From NCBI GenBank assembly GCA_025331445.1, contig JAIWNE010000019.1, positions 124,001 through 188,000 of the forward strand: a stretch of DNA of 64,000 nucleotides, read 5' to 3'. The DNA comes from Blakeslea trispora (taxonomy: Eukaryota > Mucoromycota > Mucoromycetes > Mucorales > Choanephoraceae). A program made the translations under genes and the position numbers. Below the pieces are notes generated by a model. The model was not told where the DNA came from and searched no databases. It was given only the letters and a program-made list of their open reading frames with translations. Position 1 is the stretch's first letter. Each line of letters opens with the position of its first letter. Below are positions 58,864-64,000 of this stretch, one piece after another.

Positions 58864-61800
58864 TCAAGCAAGCTTATTTACATAAGCAAGCCATGAGCCA
58901 GGAGGGAACTGAGGAATGGCTTTACTACGAGTATTACGACGTGTTGTCTCAAACCTGTTCAATGACGCTTGATCCTAAAGACAAGCTAGTCAGTACCTTA
59001 TCCATTTCAAGGTTCTACCAACTGAATCGTACCGCACTTCTCTTCTTCATTCCGTTTGTAATGTTATTTAATTGCTTTTCTATTTCGCGCTTTAATCTAA
59101 ATTCTCGGACACCTTTTGGATTTAACCAATCTAATAGTTTTTGTATCTTTTTTTTTAGAAGAAAAAAGAGAAGATTAGCATGCTCCTTCTTTTCTTATGA
59201 AGATCTACTTACATCTTCAGGTTCTTCATAACAATGCCACCATTCTTTTATCTCACCAGCATTGTCATTTCTCAATGCCTCTATACGTTCTGATAAAAAC
59301 TTGGCTTCTGCTTTAAAGCCTTGAGCTTCCATGAGTTGTCTTACAAACTTGATGCCTCCCCCACGCCCGCATGGCAGAGGAATGCTCTTGTCTATTGATT
59401 CTTTGAAGTCTCGTTCTTGTAGGATCCAAATGTCTGTATCACTAGGACATTGTACAAATAGTTTTCCAGATCCATGTAACAATGTACCCCCAATATCATC
59501 CAAGTAATAATAACGGTTATAGAATTTGTCACGTCCAAGAGGCTTGATGCGATGTGTATTGTATTTGCGCAAATCGCGTTCAACTTGCTCATCCTTCTTG
59601 AGTACAGCTCGTTCGTCATCATCTAAGCGCTTTCTGGATTCATTTCTGACTTTCATCTCTTGATTACGAGCCCGAGCCTCTTCACGTTGAAGATGATGTA
59701 ACTTCATTCTCTTTGCTTCTCTTTGTTCTCTTTCAGCCTGGTGACGCTTCATAGCGGCCTGTCTGGATTCATGGCGAGATAGATGTTCTGCTTGACGTTG
59801 AGCTCTACGACTAAGATTTTTGAACTGTACTATCAGTACATGCAAGATACATATATATATACATATAGCCCCAAAAAAAAGAGGATACAAACTTACAGAT
59901 CACTGTCTTCATCATCACTGGCATCCAGATTATCCTCTGAATCACTGCTACTACTACTGTTACCATCAAGCTCTTGATTTTCCAAAGATTGGTTGTTTTC
60001 ATCAATCTGCTTCTCTTCCAGCTCCCTTCGTTCTGCATTGATGCGCTTCTTCTCGCGACTGATATCAATCTTTTGTTTACGAAGCTCAGTCATCTGATCT
60101 TGACATTCATCCAAGTAGTTTTTGATAACGAATGACTCGTTCGCTACACTGAGAAGTAATTCAAATATCTTGATTTTGTCACGGATGCTTAATGTGGCAT
60201 AGGCTTCTTCGCGTTCTTCTAAAGTAGATGAGGCACTAGGTACAAGTGTACTCAGAATACGATCCAAATCGTCCAACAACTCCATAGGTGCCAGTTGATT
60301 GACAAAGCCGATCAATATATCTTCCCAACCAATACGCTCCTCAGCTGTGTCTACTGTGCCATTGTCCCAATTAGAACCAACAGCTTCTACTTCTGCACTT
60401 CCACACCCTCTTTCGACTGTTGATTCTCTACGCTGAATAGCAGGTCGAGCTTTCCAAATATGTTGACCATCTTCGTCTTCACTGTTGTATTGACTGGAAG
60501 GCTCAGAAGGATAAGGTTGAGCTGACGAAGGTAGATTAGATCGAGATGCCTGGTATCCTGACCCATATAGAGACAAAGCTGCAGCCATGGCTGTTGATCC
60601 ATGACCCAAACTTTCTTTCTTGAGTCGATCTCTTTGTTTAATGATAGCATTCAATAAGGCAACATGACTTTCGGTCATAAGGCTCGAATGGCCATGGTGA
60701 CTCAACGCATTCTCGAAATCATCCAGACTGAAGGGTGATAACTTCAAGGGCTGAGAAAACACACTAAGGAAAGACCAAACCATCAAGAACGAGCCAAAGC
60801 AATCATCAGGAATGATGCTCTGCATTTTGGGTGATGGATACAAGGGCATTCCTCCTGTAGGATTTTGAGCCTCAGCATTTGCATCTGGTGTGCCTGGTGT
60901 CATGTCTGTAATTTTGCCTAATCCAGAAGGATCACGTCTATAGACAGGCACATTCAAGTCTTCCATTGGATATTTGAGTATTCCTTCTACTTTTTTTGTG
61001 TCAACTGCAGGCAGGGCTTGATCGTCTGTTGCATCTCCATTTGTTTCTCCAGAGGCTGATATAGCAGCTTCATTTCGCTTCTTTCTAGATTTCAAATACA
61101 CTTTGTCTCTAGCTACTTGCAAGTCATCCGGAAGTGTTGTATCAATATTGAACTTTTTTGCAATGTCTTCCTATTAAATTCCACACGTGTTTTCTTTAGT
61201 ATGAAAGTAAAAGAGAGAGGTAATTTTGCTTACACGAATCACCCAAGGTGCACCTATGTATGTGTCTTTTGTAGTGTATTCCTTGATGAACTTCTTGAGG
61301 AAATTCTTGGAGAATGCAAAACGATCGCGCCTATAATTAAAAAAAAAAAAAAAGATTAATTTCAAGTTGCTATTTATCGGGACGGAATCAAACGGTCTTT
61401 ACTTGATCTTGTCAGCAGATACAATCTTGATGCAATCTTCTTGATCAATCCCTTCAGAATTCTCATCTATAAGCTGGACCTTGTAATATTCGACTGGATC
61501 CTCTTTTTCGTCCTTTCCAGGCTGAACATTTTCTTCTAAAATCTTTGCATTATAACTATTACAAAGTCAGAATGAACAAGCATTATTTCTACCAAAAAGA
61601 AAACTTTACGTATGATTATCGTCCCAAACACAATTGACTGGTTCCCCTTCCACAAAGCGATTCGCAAACTGCTGATAAACATTATCCACTACGGTATCTA
61701 AGCGCGAGGTTTCTAAAATAAAAAAAGATGCTCAGATGAATAAGCTGATTTACATGCATATAATGTATGACTGACTTACGGAATTGAAGGTGCATCAACA

Positions 61801-62207
61801 CACGTTTCTGTAGAGGTTTAGGTAATTTGTCTGATACTCTTTCCTTTTCAGCCTTTTCGCTTTCAAGTGCTTGTTTAAAAGTCAAACTGGATTTGCCTGT
61901 GAATTCACATTGCCAAACAGGCTTTCTATAAAGTGAAATTCGTTTAAGATATTCTCTAAAAAGAAAAGAAAAAAATGGTCAAGGATATTTTTTTGCTATA
62001 TTGAGGGGGTGATGAAACGCGTCCATTTTGACTACGCGTGTAGCGTATAAAGCAATTTTTTTTTTTTGGAAAAGGATACGAATAGTCTGTGAAGATTTCC
62101 TTGGAGGAAGCCGAGTACCAAGCAATGCTGTTTCTTGACTCTTTCTTTGTTTCGTCATACACTGGTGTTTTGACTGGTTCAAATCTTTTACGTTTAAGTA
62201 ATGGCAT
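58864..62207 (-). CDS. ISWI chromatin-remodelling subunit ITC1/ACF1-like (WAC, DDT, WHIM)
   Basis: Minus-strand exons 62080-62207, 61780-61955, 61610-61712, 61403-61555, 61234-61330, 59897-61170, 59213-59810, 59033-59146 and 58864-58974 give 917 residues. The plan is that of yeast Itc1 and animal ACF1/WSTF, DNA-binding partners of the ISWI ATPase: WAC domain (about 1-120: MPLLKRKRFEPV, VWQCEFTGKSSLTFKQALESE), DDT domain (about 340-400: DDCFGSFLMVWSFL), an acidic Ser/Asp/Glu stretch, a basic coiled coil, and WHIM blocks (HRIKPLGRDKFYNRYYYLDD; LLDWLNPKGVREFRLKREI). I start at ATG 62207; the frame upstream has no ATG. Two acceptors (59811 and 59147) were chosen because the alternatives break conserved sequence. 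The last two exons lie under an unrelated open frame on the other strand. Confidence 0.9.
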
Positions 62208-62568
62208 GGTGAAGACTGTCAATAAGAAAAGAAAGAAAAGAGATATGTCATTTCAGTCAGAACGAAAGAGTTTGATAATATGCGTGGCTTATGAAGGCTG
62301 TCATCTGTCTTATTTTTTTTGGATCATACCCTAAAATTTTATGCGATGAGAGAACTCAAGTCGATGTTGAGAGAGAAAGGGAATCAAGACAAAGAAAAGA
62401 AAAAAGAAGAAAATGACTAAATAGCAAAGTAAAAACTGAATTGATTTTATTTCAAGTGCTATTTCTTTGTTTTTCCTGCGTTGAAAAGTCCAAAAAAAAA
62501 AGTATGACAAAAAATTTACCATGCCAACTGATTTGGTCTGAAAAAGGAAAGCCGCATTTCATTGGATT
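62208..62568. other. Promoter side of the ITC1-like gene
   Basis: AT-rich upstream region with purine and pyrimidine runs; no gene or known motif recognised. Confidence 0.45.
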
Positions 62569-62917
62569 TTACTTTGCATATTCGCGTATTGATTTCCCTT
62601 TTTTCAGCTTTTTACAGAACGCGTCATAGCAAGCTTTATATGGCTTCTTGCTACTGTGGTCTGCATGCTTGTTTACTGGTTGGTCAGAGTCAGAGAGAGA
62701 GGTTGGTTCACTATCAATTATTGTTACATCTTCTTTACTATATTGTCTGAGCATTTCATCAACTATCATGCAGTTACTGAGAGAGAACAAAAAACTGTAG
62801 ATAGCGCATATTGTTAAGTAAGAAGAATAAGCCTTGACTATGCAAACATGTATGAGATCAGTAGAGTGCTTCTCAAACAAAAACATACCTTGTTAAAGCA
62901 CTATTACTGTTTAACAT
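62569..62917 (-). CDS. Small hypothetical protein, spliced
   Basis: Exons 62889-62917 and 62569-62776 join across a canonical 112-nt intron (GTATG...TCTCAG) to 78 residues. The start MLNSNSALT, an acidic middle (DVTIIDSEPTSLSDSD) and a basic end (KKLKKGKSIREY) are seen; no signal peptide, membrane segment or known motif. Without splicing, the second exon extends upstream into a hydrophobic run that is intron sequence. Identity unknown. Confidence 0.4.
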
Positions 62918-63287
62918 GAGAGAGATAAAGGGCTGGAAGTATGCATGAATCTTGAGGATGGATCATGAAGCAATTGATAAGCATGATAGAGTGTATAGAG
63001 GAAGTTCATCATTCCATCCAAGTCAGGTAGAGATCAGGCTTGATCAAGCAGTAGATTCAGATAGGTTGATCACATAAGAGTAACAGTAATCGAGCAACCT
63101 AGTGTCAGTCAGTAGAATGCTTATTGAATGTAGGCACAATTTGCTGAATTGATTGAACTCTTATTCATTCAACAAAATTAAGTGATCAAGAAATGCATCT
63201 TTAGCGAGCAAAAAGAAAAAGTAAAAAAGGAAAAGAAAAGTAAGATTTTATAACAAGCGTTTATTTATTGGATTTATAACAACATAA
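62918..63287. other. Intergenic left of the LTR
   Basis: AT-rich DNA with many GATCA and AGTAG words but no repeat unit or gene that I can define. Confidence 0.4.
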
Positions 63288-63799
63288 TGTTAGAAGTCTA
63301 TTAGCCAGTTTGTTACAACTGTTTCCAAGGGTAACCAATCGTGGAGGTTGACTTCAATCTACCCTCTTCTCTAGCTCACGGTGCGAGATACCGCCTGAGT
63401 GACCTCGTAAGGTAAAACAGGGGAAGACCATACCAACGTCCTACTGAGGATCCCTAGGGGTTGACGACAAGCAATGAGAGCAAAGGGTAACCAATACCTC
63501 AAAGTGTCGCATATGTCAAAGACTCGAAAGGAAAAAGAGTGTCATATTTTGTATGAAGAAAACATAACTTGTATGCTAGGGGTACCCACCCTCCCCGCTC
63601 TTCATCTTCCATAAGCACTCCCCGAATTGCTTCTAATATCCACGTCTGAACCTGCCTAGTAAAGAACCATAGCTCAAAGAACCACAGCTCTCACTTGACT
63701 AGGGTAGCCAGCATACGTCCAGGCATCACCCTCTCTCTCTCCCTCTAACTCTCTCTAACGAAAAAGAAAGAAAGAAAGAAAAAAAGTGAAGCTGTCACA
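63288..63799 (-). mobile_element. Probable LTR of a Ty3/gypsy-like retrotransposon
   Basis: Read on the minus strand the segment begins TGTGACAGC (63799) and ends CTTCTAACA (63288), the TG...CA limits of an LTR, 512 bp. It is richer in GC than its surroundings and contains internal repeats (AGGGTAACCAAT at about 63330 and 63484; AAAGAACCAyAGCTC twice at 63661-63690). The partner LTR would lie beyond the window. Weak evidence without a second copy. Confidence 0.4.
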
Positions 63800-64000
63800 T
63801 CCTGAGTGAGAGTATCCTCCCCTTTAACTCCAACTCCTAGCTCTCTTATTCTCTACTGCTCCCTCACTGAAGGGGACTAAAAAGCAAAAGAATAGTCATG
63901 CAAGAAGGGAGAAAGAGATCAGCAAAAGAGAAAGTCCAACACTGCTATGAAATCAGGAGGGCACCCTTTCAAACATAACAGCAGCCAACGCGTCTATCGA
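63800..64000 (-). other. Possible retrotransposon 3' end with polypurine tract
   Basis: On the minus strand, AGTTAAAGGGGAGGAT (63813-63828) looks like the polypurine tract that primes plus-strand synthesis, just before the LTR start. The bases further right may be the end of the pol gene; only a few codons are open before a stop, too little to identify. Confidence 0.35.

Noticed and set aside
58893..59231. 112-codon plus-strand frame with a hydrophobic run
   Set aside because: It overlaps two conserved minus-strand exons of the ITC1-like gene and is rich in Phe from T-runs.
63300..63520. GC-richer segment considered as rRNA
   Set aside because: No conserved 18S, 28S, 5.8S or 5S block is present; LTR is the better reading.

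Overview
The window reads as nuclear DNA of a Mucorales-type early-diverging fungus (Mucor/Rhizopus relatives; genus not resolvable by eye). The evidence is AT-rich DNA, short GT-AG introns (about 50-110 nt) through most genes, poly-pyrimidine leaders, two CotH-family secreted proteins typical of Mucorales, and conserved fungal housekeeping proteins. No prokaryotic, organellar, CRISPR, tRNA or rRNA feature was recognised. Exon joins were deduced by hand from frame, splice signals and family conservation.

Layout, left to right: a YANK/STK32-like kinase (770-2336); a complete 4.03-kb Mutator-like element with 91-bp perfect inverted repeats, encoding a transposase fused to an OTU-type cysteine protease (3172-7205); the CCR4-NOT scaffold NOT1 (minus); an Hst3/4-like sirtuin (minus); a membrane-anchored protein with two CCCH fingers; a gene-poor stretch (18.7-21.4 kb); mitochondrial hydroxyacid-oxoacid transhydrogenase; a second, 3.97-kb DNA transposon with 20-bp inverted repeats and a C2H2-finger transposase broken by one stop codon (23463-27431), which ends 152 bp before the APC1 start codon.

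From 27.6 to 37 kb the genes are tightly packed: APC1, a membrane-anchored SGNH esterase, a small homeobox protein, an FLVCR-like transporter and the splicing factor SPF27/BCAS2. Tc1/mariner debris follows (37.2-38.5 kb). Two CotH paralogues (40.7 and 45.4 kb) are separated by gene-poor DNA. Then come a pyruvate/indolepyruvate decarboxylase (minus), an ARL1 GTPase (minus), the phospholipid:diacylglycerol acyltransferase LRO1/PDAT, a kinesin with 6-nt and 4-nt micro-exons, an unidentified spliced gene fragment, an ITC1/ACF1-type chromatin-remodeller subunit (minus), a small spliced hypothetical gene, and at the right edge what looks like the 3' LTR of a minus-strand Ty3-like retrotransposon.

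The host genes do not form one pathway; they cover mRNA turnover and splicing, chromatin, the cell cycle, lipid synthesis, carbon metabolism and Golgi traffic. The most noteworthy elements are the transposase-OTU fusion element, the second transposon with an unexplained chain of introns on its opposite strand, the membrane-tethered CCCH protein, and several genes visible only after splicing.
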